A DNA stretch of 64,000 nucleotides from Heterocephalus glaber (GCF_000247695.1 NW_004624848.1:1557940-1621939), one strand, 5' to 3'; positions 23,351-37,159 are shown, counted from the first letter of the stretch. The notes: generated by a model not told the origin, from the sequence alone. Made by a program: numbers and translations.

Positions 23351-26300
23351 GAGATGCAGTATTTGGGCCTTTTCATAAGGAGAATGTTACTCAGGTGTCT
23401 TTACACGATTAAAAAGAACCGATTTCTTATTTGCATTAGTTTTCTTCAAGGAGAATCTTAGAGAAAGTCTTTTTCCCCATGTTTTTGTTGGTGAATTATT
23501 TAAAATTCTATGGGGAAGTGATTAGGCGTAGACAGAGCCTCTTTTATTAAACCTGTAAAGGAGACAGGGAGATATTTTACCTGCACACTCAGGCTACCAT
23601 GTTGCGTTGTTTGTGGTTTTTGCATTTGATTTTGTGTCTGCTCCAACTCCTGTGTCTTTCCTCGGGAGCAGTTCTTGTTCTCTTATTCTGTGTGTTCCTT
23701 GTCTGTTGACTTCTCACCGGCCTCAGGGTAATTGGTTCCCCAGCATTTTATTAATCATATGAAAGTTTTTAAGTTATTTTTTTCAGTTTTGGGGCTAAAT
23801 CCTTTTTGAGACAGGTTTTTTTCCCCCCCTCTGATATGTCAGGATCAAAAATCACCTTTTGCTTGTACTACAATGCTTTTTCCTTCATAGTCTTCCTATA
23901 GTTATTTTTCTATTTATCTGTTTGAATTAGGAGATCTCATGAGACCTGGTGGTACTAGCAGAGAGAGGATGGGATTTCTTTAAAGGGCTCCATATGCCCC
24001 CTAGAGATGGTGGCCTTCTCTTTACAGTGTCCTCTAGAGTCAAGCAGGGAGCAAGAGACTCAGGCAGCCTCTGTGGTGGGAAATCTGTGACATGAGGTTG
24101 GGACAGCTTTAATCCCTGTGCCTCCGATTCTCTGTTCTTGGACCCCAAAGCAGAGTCAGAGACACCTGCAGATGTAGCCCCATGGGTTCCCAGCGGTGTC
24201 TTGAACATGCCCTGTGCCTGACCGTTGGCTGGCGGTGTCCTGCTCTGCACCCCAGCACCTGTCATTTCCCCTTCTTTCATGGCACCCCTCAATTGCTTTG
24301 GCTTTGTTTGTCTGAGAATTGTAATTAATATCTCAATGGCCATGCACACATGAGGTTGTAAGCAGTACTAATGGCATTGTAATTATAATTAACAAACATT
24401 TATTTGGTCTCCTAGAAACAGAGTGTCTGATCAGGAGACATCTGAGTGAAGATATTAAGTAGCTTCCTTCCTTTATTTCAGGTAGATTGGCTTTCTTGTT
24501 TCTTGAGTGGAATCGTAGCTAGGCTGCTGGTTTATTATATTTTGTTTCTACTTGATTGAGTTTGTCATTTGTGGAAATTCTGGTCAGGATCTATCAACTG
24601 TCTCAGCAGTAATAGGTTTCAGTTCAAGTCTTCATCACTTCCAGAGCCTATCTTAGAAGCCACTGTAAGTGTCCCTTATGTTCAGGTCTTCAAAGCTGAT
24701 TAAGGGATTCAAAAGAGCTTGGTCGACCCCATGATATATTTAGTTCTTTGAAAACATTTTATGGTGTATATTTCCCTTCCTTATTTATTGTGCTTAAATC
24801 TGTTACTTATATAACACACAGCTGTGTTTTATATCACCCATCATATTTTGAAAGCTTTTCATAATTTAATGTCACATATCAGAGGTAATGTTCAAAAAGC
24901 TACTAGGTTGGTATCCTTTGAGGTACTTTGCATAGAAGATGGTTTTTTGTTCAGGAATAATATTTGTGATCTTTTTGGCAAATGGTAGAGCTTTTCACTT
25001 GTATATCACTTACATGTGTTCTTTCGTTGAATGTTATTAACAGCATAATAAATCCAAAGTGTGTTTTAGGGATTAAAACAGTGAACACATTGGCCTTGGT
25101 TCCATATTCATAGAACTTAGAATCTTCATCATAAAACTTAAAATATAGCCCATTACAGACTCACAACTTTTACCAAAATCATATCAATTTGTGCTGTTAT
25201 TCTCTAAATATTTTTCCTGACATTGAGAAAATTTTTTTCTTTAAAAAATTGTAAAAGAAAGGCATAGGAAACATCCACAGAAAAAATATTATTTGAATGT
25301 ATTTATTATCTGTAAAATGAATGATCAGTTGTTAAAATAACACATCATTTTATGTACTACTGAAAATCATATTAAGAACCACTCATGGTATAATTATCCA
25401 CTTTCAAAAACAGTGGTCCAGAAAAACTGAGCAGAATAGCATAGAAAGCTTTGGCTGTCATGATCGCTTTGAGATTCTGTGGGTAGGAGACAGCAGCTCT
25501 GACAACCTATTCTTTTTCCCTTGTGTTGCTAGAGAGATGAATGCATAAAGTGTACTTGAAAAACACTAGTCTTAGAAGTGGAGTTCATAGTTAATAGTAA
25601 ATGTCTCATGCATTATTAAATCTCTATTCATTTATAATTATATATGTGTGCATTCTTTCAATGTAAGGATTTCAACAGAAGACTACAAGCACAAATGAAT
25701 TATAAAATTCGCAGCAGTTCTAAAATAGCTATGTACTTTCTAAAGTGCCTGTTTCATACAAAAGCATTTGTTATTAAAGATCGAGTGATGTGAGATTCTG
25801 TTGGACAGATTAATATGGAATGCTGAAAGGAGTGTATAAGAACATGTGTCTTGTGGCCTTAAGTAAATCCAGTGTAGTGAAGGAGATGAAAGCTAGACAC
25901 ATCTGTCTGTTGAAGAATAGGGAAGGCCCATAAGCGTAGGTGGCAAAGCGTGAGTTCGCAAGGTGTCGAAAGTTGTGTCTTGGGTGTTCACATGCAATGA
26001 TGTCATCGTGCCCGGGGGTCCAGGGCCTTTGTAAGAACTCAGTTGCAGGCTGACCCTTTGAAGTCTTGAGTCAGCAAGGTGTTCCCATTGGACTGCCCCA
26101 AGACTGCTAATGTGTGTGCTAGAAACAACAAATCTTTAATCGGCTTTTTGGATTTAAAGATGAAGTTTTGTTTGCATTTCTTCCATGCTGTAGATTCACT
26201 GCTGTGGTTCCCCTGGAATTCTGTACCTGTGCCATAAATTGTCTAAGCTTTGGCTGTATTGACTTGGGTGTGTGCATGTGTGTCTGCATGTGTGTGCACA

Positions 26301-26880
26301 TACATTTTGTTATATTATCTTATTAGCATATGCAAAACGGCAAGCTCAGTCCATGGCATAGGTGTGACTGATGTGGTTTAATCGGAGTGGACAACACTAT
26401 GATTGTTAATCCACAGTGCCGAATTAGAGCTTTAATGATCTTATCTTGTGCCTGGACTTTTAATAAGAGATTTATTTTTGTAACGTAACGTTAGGTGTTT
26501 TTGTGGTTTTATAGATGAGTGTTAACTCATTAGTAGTTTTTCAAAATTTGCTCTTGAATTACTAGGAAGTTAAAAATGTAGATTAATTACAAAAACCATT
26601 TGAGAGGAGGCTTTCAGAATCAAGTAACAGTAGCACAGTATCATAAGCATGACATTAGTATGTCTTCAGATTACACTTTATCCTTCCATGTATGAAGCAT
26701 GAGTGAAATTCTAATGTTTGTTTACAAGACCACTTCCATATAATGACCTAGTCTTCAACTCTTTTAAATTACTGGTAGACTGCAATGTTACTAAATCTAC
26801 ACTTTTACTTTTAAAATAGCTTCATTAAAGTTGAAGCCTTTTGGAGTATATTTTAAGTACATTTTTCTTAATAAATCATT
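23351..26880. other. Intronic, candidate conserved non-coding stretches
   Basis: No coding signal. The 140-codon - strand frame at 23927-24349 has no recognisable domain. TAAT-rich segments near 24320-24410 and 26380-26490 look like regulatory sequence in composition only. Confidence 0.35.
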
Positions 26881-27035
26881 TATATAGTATGTATAGAATT
26901 ATATATATATAGAATATATAGAATATATATAGAGAATATATATAATTATATTATATATAACATATATATTATAGAATATATAGAATATATATATAGAATT
27001 ATATATATTTAATTCTATATAGAGAGAGAATTCTA
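26881..27035. repeat. AT-rich low-complexity repeat
   Basis: Irregular units of (ata)n and gaatatata; likely unstable in length and hard to assemble. Confidence 0.93.
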
Positions 27036-28530
27036 ATAGTATATTCTGAAGTAATTTGCATTTGAATTAAAATAATTTAAATGCCCTTTATATTTAGTCC
27101 ATATGTAAAAACATAATATTCACATATTGAGCACAAATGATTGAAGGCTTTAAAATAGCTGAGCATGGTAACACATGGCCCATTTACTACAGTAAAGTTC
27201 TTCATTCATTTCAACTTTTTATATCTGCAGTCAATCTGTGAATCACAAAATCAGAATAACACATTAACTTTTTGGCTAGACTCATCAGTTTCTTGCAATT
27301 ATTAGTTTGTTTTCTTGATGTGCAGCCTTTGCCAGGAAAATATTTTAGTGCTAATACTTTCAAGGAATTTCCTGTACACTTCCCATGGTAAGCCAATTAA
27401 AACCCCCGTGTTGGCACCCACTTACGAGAAGTTGCAGCTGCAGCTTGGAATTGAGTAGTTAAGAGGAATGAAGGCTAAGCCCTGAGGATGGCCTCTTCCT
27501 TCCCACAGTGTTTTGCATCAGCTTGTGTATGCAAAATAGCTCCTGTGTGTGAACACACATTCTGTTTGACTCTAAGATTTTTCCATCAATTTTAACATTT
27601 GGCGCTGAGAAGCACTCAGCATTCGGTGTTTTCTATTATTTTTCTACCCTTAAGTTTCTTTAATGAAACTTTCAAACAGGTTTTACAAAGCACGGAACTG
27701 TAACAAGACTTAATAGACAAAACAATTCTATTAAAATTGGGTTAAATTCCAGGAAAATGTGTGGACATGTGTTGGTGGGAGTCCCTTAGCTGCCCTTAGG
27801 AAATGGCTCAGTGTTAAAAGACTTCTTAATCTTCATGGTGTTAATGGATCAACTGCTGAAGATTGAGCGTTCTTTGAAGTGCTCACCCTATATTTCATTA
27901 AAAATAAGTTTGGCTTAATAAGCCCCATGAAAGCAACTTTATAATATCAACTCATTTGTAAGTGAGGAGGATAAAACTCCTTGAAATACTTCAGTGATGA
28001 TACCTTGTTGGAGAAGATGATAGAGAAGAGTTAATTTCACAGAAACCATATACCCAGAAGGAAACCTTCTTACAAGCAGAAGACAATAACATGACATGTG
28101 CTCACCTGTTCATTCAAGACTTAAAATATTTCCTTAAGCTCACCTCAGCCTTGTGGTTTTACAACACTAGGAAATACTATCTGTTCTGAAACACTTGAAG
28201 CCTTATTTCTAAGGAAATTGCTTCGGGTGAAATACATGGGTAAGAGAGCGGAAAAGCAGCAGAAGAAAATCCTATGAAGGTAAAATAAGAGTTAAACAAA
28301 GACATTAGAGGATAATGAATGTAGAAAGACATGAAGGGAAGAAGAAATCAGTAGAGATGTGAATAGGAAAGTCAGTTCTTTTTTTTCCTAATTTATTACC
28401 AGCTTCTGCTGTGATCTCATGTGTTTTTGGTATTTTCTTACTGGATGGGAAGATGATAAATTCATAAGCAATTAAGACAAAGTCTATTGGTATAGATACA
28501 TTTAAGCTGTGTCATTAAGTATAAATTTAT
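27036..28530. other. Intronic, nothing recognised
   Basis: No supported repeat or coding feature. Confidence 0.5.
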
Positions 28531-28539
28531 TCATTCAGC

Positions 28540-28760
28540 AGATGTGTGTTTTGTATCACCTATGGCAATGTACTCCACTAGTTGCTGGAGACGTCGGATT
28601 AAACAAGACAGAGGACATCCCTGCTTTTGGGGAACATACCCTCTGAAGGGAGAGGAAAACGATAATGCTGATTCTATGTCAAGTGAGACAATTTCAGAGT
28701 TCTAAGTACTAAGGAAAAACTTAATGTGATATGTGAAGACCTCCATGGTAAATATAAAAA
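28540..28760. mobile_element. L2/MIR-age repeat remnant
   Basis: Contains ttgctggagacgtcggatta and gaggacatccctgcttttgg, in the order of an old repeat ('gctggggatacaa...', 'ccctgccctcatggagctt'). Strongly diverged. Confidence 0.4.
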
Positions 28761-30815
28761 AGAAAAGATCCTATTCATAACCACTTAATTACATAGCCAT
28801 TAATTACTGCTCTTTAAATGAAGTTATATAAGGTCTTTGTGGAAATAATTAAAACTTAATAGTGACTAGAGAACCAATGAAGCCTATGCATGTGATTTAA
28901 AGTAGGATAAGGTCTTTCAAATTGGGGACGAGGCAACCAATACTTGAAGAATTTTCACATCTGTGGCTCATGAAGGAGAAAGCAGTGGTTGCCCTCTCCC
29001 ATATCCATCTGTTTTTATTCTGTGCTCTTGGATAGGCTTCGGGCCGTTGCGCCAAAGCTAACATTGGCATTTCCTAGCTGACAGTGTATTGGCCTGGCTC
29101 GTTGGTTGTTATGGGCATGTTATGTTTGGCCTCCTTTATCTGCAGTAACTGTCTTTGGAGTTATTTAACTAGTATTGGAAGGAAAAGCACATATAAAATG
29201 TAAACAATTTGACAAGTGATCTTGGGATTACTGGTGCGTAAATTGAATGGTATAGTTATGTAAAATCTTCCTAATTTTATAAAGCAAACATAGTTACAAT
29301 GAAATTCTTACAGTTTCGTGGCACTTGATTGGCAAATCTGTACTCAGGTAGAGAAGCAGGGCAGGGCTGTAGTAGAGGCCCTGTCTGGTCCCTGTGTGTG
29401 ATCCTCAGTACCACAAAGAGACAGGAAAGAAGGAAAGAAGGGACTAGATCAGACAAGGCATCAGTCTTTATGATAATTAACAACATGTTTTTGTGTAAGA
29501 AACGATACCCAGGGCAGAGATGGATTCACGTGTGTAACATTGTGCTACCAGCCACAGGAAGAAAGTCTGAATTTCACAGTGAGTGATAATAATCACTGTG
29601 CACATGGGAAAGGAAACTAAATGCAATTCCAATCATAAATACCTATGTATTTTATTTTTAATAAATATATATTTTAAAACATAAAGTGACATATAAAAAT
29701 GTCTTTCTGACATTATGCAAGGAATTTTTTTTTAAATTAGACAAAGAAGACTTCCAGTTGGGCTAATGCTAAAATGAAACCTTTGTGTATGGCAAAAGTA
29801 TTAAGGAGACATAAAGAATAAAATTCAAACCAGAACTAGCTACACTGTAAACTTTATTCACGTAGAAACTTAGTTTAGTAAGAACGGGCATGAATAGGCA
29901 ATAAGGTGAAATATTTTACTTCCTAACTTGACTCTTAAATATCAGGTTATCTATTCACTTAAAATAGCCTTAAGGCACACATATGTCCATCATATTGTTG
30001 CTTGAAGAAAACAAAACTCTTGGGGTGGAGAGCTGGAAAGGTGACCCTCTGCGAAGGAAGACGAAGAGCAGTGTATGAGCAAGTTGAGTGATTCCTGCTG
30101 AAGGGAACCACAAAAATAATAAGAAGGAATACATATCGAGCTTTCACCATACGTGCTTGACCATGTTTAACTTTATTCTAACCATATTAAATTGACAGTA
30201 CTGTCATAAGCAAAAGTTAAAGTACAAAATGATGTGATTTTGGCCGGGGGGGCAACCGGTAGGCAACATAGTGATCCCATGAGTAGAAATTAGAAAGTAA
30301 AGAAGAGGAGGAAATTGGGCTCAGAAAGTGGTCATGAGGTCAGAGGAGGATGTGATTCTGTGACTTGAGAGATTGGAGCTATGGCTACATCTACAAGGAG
30401 CGTGGATTCGAAATGATACAAAAATAACTAAGGATAAAATCTTGAAGAAAAGACAACTCCAGCTCAAGGGGTCGCAGTTCTGTGGTCTTTGCAAAGTAGT
30501 GAGTGGTGGCAAGCCACAGAGTGGAAAGGGGTAAAAAAGGTGAACCAGGAGCTGTCCTTTTCTCTCATTGGTAGCTGGTAGTTCATCGATAGCAAACAAT
30601 TTTAAAATCAGTCTTGAAAATGTTTGCATGGCTTGCCATTTTAATTATATTAAAAAACCTGGCATACTTCAAATTTTGGGAGAGCTAGTGAATAAATCTT
30701 TCCATTGAAATATAGGAGTACTATTGAATTAAGTCTTATATTCTTTTGCAGAAATATTTCTTGATAATAAATCCTTAAAAATTTGTCCTGAAAAATTGAT
30801 TTCTGGAGGAGGTTC
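28761..30815. other. Intronic, mostly unassigned
   Basis: A possible ID remnant occurs at 29345-29420 (gatcctcagtaccacaaaga). A G-run (30245-30252) is isolated. Otherwise nothing is supported. Confidence 0.4.
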
Positions 30816-30886
30816 TTAGCTGAGGATTGAACTCAGGGCCTTGTGCATGTTAATGATGCATTGTATCCTGACCTACATTCCCAGCC
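30816..30886 (-). mobile_element. ID SINE
   Basis: ctgaggattgaactcagggc ... acctacattcccagcc is a reversed ID element. Confidence 0.75.
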
Positions 30887-31045
30887 AGATTATTTTTTTA
30901 AATAATAACTGTAAAGAATTCTGAGATTCTAAATTATTCATTGAAGGTACATTTTTCCTGACCGTAAGTTAAATACTTTTATACAGTTGCATTAGATGTA
31001 TGAGAAATACTGTCATTATGTCTATGTAAAAAACATGCTATACTA

Positions 31046-31086
31046 TGTGTGCGTGTGTGTGTGTGTGCACGCGTGTGTGTGCGTGC
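31046..31086. repeat. (TG/CG)n microsatellite
   Basis: GT units interspersed with GC/CG steps, a purine-pyrimidine alternation. Confidence 0.93.
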
Positions 31087-31097
31087 AAACATCACAA

Positions 31098-31196
31098 AGG
31101 ACTGGAGATGCAGCTCAGTGGTAGAACACTTACATAGCCTGTGGGAGGCCAGGGGTTTGGTGCTAGGCACTGCAATATGAAACAGTAAATAAACAA
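31098..31196 (+). mobile_element. ID SINE
   Basis: gactggagatgcagctcagt plus ggtagaacac ... gggtttggtgctaggcactg with an A-rich end. Confidence 0.85.
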
Positions 31197-32172
31197 AACC
31201 GAGATACCTCTTGGTTCTTCTGACTGTGGAATGAAAACTCCTACTTTGTTTTGCTTTATAATGGCAGAGCTATTCTTAGAGAAAGCGTGGTCCACCTTGA
31301 TTGTCAGGTAGATAAAATGGTTAGTAGACAGCTTCTGGGTGTTGGGGAAGTGTTTGGAAGCTTCTTGCTGTTGTGTGGGAACTCTGCAAAGGTATATTTA
31401 GATGTATAATTTTCTGGTTTGGGCGTCCATACCTTTCATCACATTCTGAAAACTTTCCCAAGACACTGGCTTAAAAGGATCAAAATATAGCTTTTGTTTT
31501 TAAATACTTGGTTCCGCAGTTGAACATGCTGGAGGAATTTTGAAGGCTAGTTTTATAATTAGAGCAATTGTAAAGGAACAGAGGATTACAGACATTATTC
31601 AGTAGATCATGTTAAGGTTTGTTTTTGTCTCACCAGTTTCCTACACCGTGATATTCTTCTGTCTGGGTCATCTTGCTGGCATGCTCATTCCCATAATGGT
31701 GCTACTGTATTTTCCTGTCACACCACAGTAGTGAAAAGCAGTTCTCAGCATTACCTTTGTACCTCCCATCTGGGACAGAAAAATAAAAGCATCACGCTAT
31801 CTCAGACAGATTTTGAACTGGGAATTATGGGGGGCGGTGAACAGAAAATGTCAAATTGTTCATTTATCAGTATATATGTGACTCCCAGGTCTTGCTAAGA
31901 CAGGGGGGATCTTACTTTTAAAACAAATAGTTGACTTTTGATTTTAGACAGTAACTAATAATTTCTTTCCTGAACATGAGGTTTTTTAGATGAAATACTT
32001 GTTAGAAGTTCTATTTTATAGATCATGAAGATGATAGTGAAGTAACTCCAAAGATGAACTTAATAATTTATGTCATCAAAATAGGTTGCTGCTGTCTTTT
32101 CATATATGATGTGACTTGTTTGTCAGTTCTTCTTCAAAGCACATTTAGAAAGCAATGATGAAAAAGCAATTT
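31197..32172. other. Intronic, nothing recognised
   Basis: No supported feature. Confidence 0.5.
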
Positions 32173-32275
32173 TTTCCTGTAATTCTCGCACTCTGAGGGA
32201 GGAAGATCAAAAGTTTGAGCCCAGCCTGGGCAATTTAGTGATTTAATGTGAAACCTTGTTTCAAACTAAAAAATG
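32173..32275 (+). mobile_element. B1-like SINE monomer
   Basis: cctgtaattctcgcactctg plus agggagg ... gcccagcctgggcaatttag ... gaaaccttgtttcaaac; 7SL-derived, with a short A-rich tail. Confidence 0.8.
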
Positions 32276-32314
32276 GGGGAAGCGATAGAGCCCCCCCACC
32301 CCGACTTTTTACAG

Positions 32315-32560
32315 TGTAGTGATATCAGCCTCCCTGTGTGCATGCGTGTTCTGATGTCACTCTGTAACGGAAGTCACACCCAACCAGACCATAGAATGTT
32401 AGTGCATGTCCATCTCAGGAGACAAAGACCCTATAAAAGGGTGCAACTACCCCCATGTTCACGTTCGGTACTCAGCCTTTGGTCAGTGCCAGCAGTAATA
32501 AAGCAGCTTCCTGGGAGTGACACCTCGACATTCCGACATTCTGCATGAAAATCTCCCCTC
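32315..32560 (+). mobile_element. Candidate compact LTR with promoter and poly-A motifs
   Basis: A CRE-like tgatgtcac (32352), a TATA box (ctataaaagg at 32431-32440) and an aataaa signal (32497-32502) follow in the order and spacing of a retroviral U3-R-U5. No internal genes are present. It lies between a B1 monomer and an ID element. The family is not identified and the ends are approximate. Confidence 0.45.
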
Positions 32561-32561
32561 A

Positions 32562-32634
32562 GGGTTGGAGCTGTAGCTCAGTGTAAAGGCCTTGGATTCA
32601 AGCCCTAGTATTGAAATAGATACATAAGAAAATA
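32562..32634 (+). mobile_element. ID SINE, shortened
   Basis: gggttggagctgtagctcag ... ggattcaagccctagtattg. Internal shortening resembles the dID half of dimeric SINEs. Confidence 0.75.
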
Positions 32635-35600
32635 CTTTCAGAAAGCAGTGGAAGTCCAAGCTGCAGCCCATAAGCCGTCATTTTATCTGCAAAATTATGT
32701 TCCTATGATTGCCCGGAAGATCTTCCTAGGATGCTCAACCAATCAACATATGTTTATTAAGTGCATGTTATGTGTGTAGCACAGTGTTGCGCTTTGCTTG
32801 ACACAATAGGAATAATTTCATCCCGTTCAATTCAGTTTTTAGGGTTCTTCAGTTCGCTTTATCATCTTCAAGAGGTGCTTACATGTTCCCGGATTAGCTT
32901 TGGGAAAATCATAGTTTTATTGTTTGGAAGTTCTTATCATCAGTCAAACATTTCAGTGCTTTCCTGCTTGAATTTGATCTCAAGTGTGTGGTCCTCAAAC
33001 AAACATTTCCACACAGCTCTGTTCTGGAACCCTGACATTTCTGATATTCCATTCAATGTCTACCAAGTGACCGCACTTCAGCCTTTTGAATTCTTTCCTA
33101 GAAAACTGCTGGGGAACTTGTAGTCAATGGAAACAACAACAACTACAACAAAATCAAAATCAGATTTTACTACCAGCAAATGACTTTCCCACTCAAAGTC
33201 CCTTTCTGGATAGAAAGAAGAAAGTAGTGATCCCACCTAAATCTGCAAAGCCTGTAAGTGAGCAGCAGGAGGACCAGCCAACATGGCACATGAGAGTCAG
33301 CTTACCACAGGGAGCTTTAACAGTACTATTTCAGGGACAATCTGTTCAAGAATAATAATTAAGACTTTATAAGCCTATTAAACCATTAATTAGATAACCT
33401 GTGTGAGACCTGCCCAGTATCCAGCAGTTCTGAGCAGATAATGAATAGTATCAGTTGAGTGAATGCGAAGGCACTGGGAAAACTGAGAAGTCCAGGGATG
33501 GAGCCTACCAAATAATGCTCTTTCTTTTATTTTTTTCTATGCCAGCCAAGACCCTCTCCTGTAAAGATTAGTGCAAATGGCCATGCATAAAAAGCTCATT
33601 TGACTGAATCAGATTTTTGACAAGCTTTATGTGTCTTTTTGATCACTTGTTTTTTAACATCCAAAATACGAAACTGAAGATTCTGAACCACCTAGATTAG
33701 GACTTGAGGTCACGCAAGACTCAATTTTACTATCTCCATCTGCTGGCAGGGAGGAACTATACCCAAGCATCTGGACTGGCATAGAAAAGACAAGAAAGAA
33801 CATTTCAAAGGTAAGCAAAACATATGTTTCCATTTACGCTGAATCTTTGAACTTTTATTATCATACACTCTATTGTACACTCCTGTAATAAGGTTGATAT
33901 AACAAACCATCCTAAAGCGAGAGAATCTGCTCAGGTGTGACATTCTTACCTGGTTCTTCAGCTTGGACCAGTGGAGACAGGAACGTCTTCCTTTCTGTCT
34001 GACTGTCTTGTCTGTCTCAGCGCTTCTAAATTTCTCTCTAGTCATTCAGATGCTGCAGTGCTATTTTCGTATTCTAGTAATCTCCACACTGCAGTATGCT
34101 TATTGCAGTTCCTGTATTTTCATTTCTGTCCATCCTCAGATGTGTTGAAAATAACTTTACCTGACGAATTTTATGATTTAGAAAAAGCAGACATATGGTT
34201 CTTTGTCAGGGTGTAATTTAGTACCCTGGTGTTTTTTAGATTTCACTTAGTAGAAAGTACTGACTAAAACTTTGTTGTTAATTGATGAGTACGTCTTAAT
34301 ACATATTTATATTGGTGTTTCGTTTTGTGTAATTTGGTATTTATTTTCCCGTCCAAAATCTTTTGAAATTGTATTGGTTTACTTTTAACAAGATTATGGC
34401 ATTGTGATAAAATTTTGCACTATGATGACTGCTACGAAATAGACACGTTGGCAGTTTTTATGATTGTATAACAATAGATCCTTAAGTGATTTGTGTATTT
34501 TAAAAGATAAGTGCAGTTGTTTTTTAAGCTGATGTTATGATTACCTTTCTTAAGAAGCCCTATCTTAACTTGCGAACAAGAGTAGCAGCCCATTTGTCTG
34601 GATAATTAGTACTGTTACAATCACTGCAGTTAGATAAAGTGTAATTTGTACATTTTATCTGGCAGTTTTTTCCTGTCTTCTCTTCACCCCCACATTTCCT
34701 TGTTATCTTTGTTCCATTTCTTCAGACGCTGTAACATTTCTTTCAGAAGAAAAATGAGTGGATTTATAGGCAGCGTGGGTGCAGAGTTCCCATCCCCAAA
34801 ATGAGATTTCAGGGCAAGAATTTTTAAGGAAATCCTCTTAGGACAGGTCTGCTCGCTTCAGGGAGGTCGTACATGCAGCTGGGCCGTTCGCTGGCTGGTG
34901 GGGATTAGGGTCATTCATATAAGCAGCACAAGTGTGGTAAAGGCAGATTCGCGGATCGTGCGGCGTCCAGCAGTGTCCAGTCTGAGTGTCCTCCTCTGAG
35001 TGCTCCCTGAGCTCAGAGGGCCGGGAAGTAACACTTTCAATAGTGCTGAAAGAACTAATGATAATAGAGCACGGGAGAGAAAACTCAGAAGTGGAACTTC
35101 TGTTGGGCTTGGTAAAGTCAACTTTCACTCCTAGTCTGAGTGAAAGTATGTATCTTGTTGAGTGTTCCTTCCTCTATTTCAGCTCCTGCTTTTTAGTCTT
35201 TTTGTTCTTTGATCTTTGGCTCAATTTGAAAATTGTCATAAAGGTAGCTGTTGCTGAAGAATCTTGCTAATGGATATATTTGAGCCAATTCTCGAATGAA
35301 AGATACTGAAAATCTTCATGCTAATGCTTAGTCACCTTTTTATTATAGACCATTTTATCTAAGTGATAAAATAGTATAACCTGGGATGGGGTAGCCTTGG
35401 CACAATTGGGTATTCTCATCATTATTAAAATTTCATTTTTTGTAAACATTTTTTGTATAAATAAAATTTAAGCACTGTAATTCCACTGTAAATTTCCACC
35501 AAATTCTACAAATTTTAGTAGTTAAGGTTTTCATTTCTTTTAAAGGTCTCAGGCTTATTTATTTCATAGTTTTACATCACTTTAAGATGAGTAAGAATTG

Positions 35601-35984
35601 GTAAGGGTAGAATAGTAAGGTAGGGGTTTCTAGCAAAGTGGAAAGGTTAGAAAATTGATAAACAGATTTGATTTAAACTTAGCCTGTAGCAGTCATGTCC
35701 CCATTAATTGCTGTTTATTTATTCTTGATGTCATTATGTAGAATTACTGCTGAGACCAAAGCAGTAATCTCTGCAACTTGCTACAAACATAATTTATAAA
35801 TCTCAAATATTACTTACGGAAATGTAAATGCCATATATCACTTATGGACAGCATTTAGCAACATACACACTATGAGATGGAAGGACATGCTTCATATGTG
35901 ACTGAATCTGTTATTTTTCTTATCTTTTGCTAGAATTCATAAGCAAGTCATAGACTCATTACTTACACACTCTGCGCAATTACT
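32635..35984. other. Intronic, mostly unassigned
   Basis: An L2-age phrase lies at 32748-32800 (tttattaagtgcatgttatg). Two overlapping frames at 32761-33355 and paired + and - frames at 33710-34216 show no domain. Slightly higher GC at 34840-35040. Confidence 0.4.
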
Positions 35985-35985
35985 C

Positions 35986-36073
35986 TTTTTTTTCTTTTTG
36001 CAGTACCAGGGATCAAACTCAGGACCTTGCACTTGCAAGGCAAGCACAGTGCCACTGAGCTAAATCCCTGGCC
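35986..36073 (-). mobile_element. ID-like SINE
   Basis: T-run then cagtaccagggatcaaactc ... gccactgagctaaatccctg. Same subfamily as 16478-16573 and 52115-52198. Confidence 0.88.
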
Positions 36074-36305
36074 TTTATGTATTTAGTTTTGAACATCAAA
36101 TGCTAAATGAAAACAGGAAGCAGTGAAGCCAATTTTCAGCATTAGTATTTTAAGCTGAATACATTGAGGCTATTTTATTGTTTCTTTGGACTCATTTGTC
36201 TTGCCTAATGCAGAGTTTAACCTTTTAAAAGAGACTTCTAAAGTTTTAAATTTTTGTTAAAGCTATAAACTAATGGGGCTGTTTGCATTTTTCTATGGAA
36301 GTGTT

Positions 36306-36378
36306 TGTATTGACATCATTTTATTGTATTGACATCATTTTATTTAGGGACATCATTTACTGTATGGTATCATTTTAT
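36306..36378. repeat. 19-bp tandem repeat
   Basis: Two perfect copies of tgtattgacatcattttat followed by two diverged copies. Confidence 0.85.
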
Positions 36379-36922
36379 TATTTTCATTGATACATGTTAA
36401 ATATCTTCTTATCAAAATGGCATATATTATCTAGACATTTCAAGCCCTCAAAGAAATAGATAACCACTTCCAATTTTTGAAATTGCTCGGAAACTCAAAC
36501 TGAATTTTGTCAATTGTAAGTCCAAGAGAAGTAGATAATTAGTAGACCTCCAAAGCAGGTATATAATTCTTGAAAATATTTTCTCTTAAGTAAATTTGTC
36601 TTTATAGGTGATGCAATATGAACTTGTGCTCATTTGTCAGCTAGTCTTCGACATAACAGTATTACTGGATATATATGTATTTTGTTGCTTGAAGTATTTC
36701 AGAACTCCTGATAATTTATTAAAACTTTCTACATTGACTAAATTTTTACATAAACTGAATCTCTTCATCTTTTAGGTAAATGTCTCTTTTATAATGTGAA
36801 TTATTCCTTATTTATCTCTTTTACATGTTCTTTTTCCTGCCTCTTTGTGGTATCTGAGGTAATGGACAGCATGACATAGAGTAACACCACTGCTTAAATG
36901 CATCTCACTGCATCACCCTGTC

Positions 36923-36923
<1 letters not shown>

Positions 36924-36961
<38 letters not shown>
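36924..36961. repeat. (TG)n microsatellite
   Basis: Pure TG repeats, about 18 units. Confidence 0.97.
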
Positions 36962-36964
<3 letters not shown>

Positions 36965-37159
36965 AACTGGTGATGTAAAGGCTTTAAGGAGAGTCTCTGT
37001 ATATTTGAGTATTTACCCTAATAAGAAGATAAGAAGATGATTCATAGTTTTGTCGTCCACAGTTGAGCCGTCACTTTAAAGTCTTATTATATAAAACCAA
37101 AATAAGTTATTTTTATTATTACCCAAAAGCTAAAATACCATGTGGTCAAATCTTTACTG

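Noticed and set aside
23927..24349. 140-codon - strand frame
   Set aside because: No recognisable domain, low-complexity Ser/Thr/Pro content and no splice context. Not supported as a gene.
33086..33355. 89-codon frame as a small gene
   Set aside because: Starts in a CAA-rich low-complexity stretch, overlaps another frame, no domain.
36306..36378. Regulatory tandem array
   Set aside because: Only two perfect 19-bp copies of AT-rich sequence; ordinary tandem duplication is enough.
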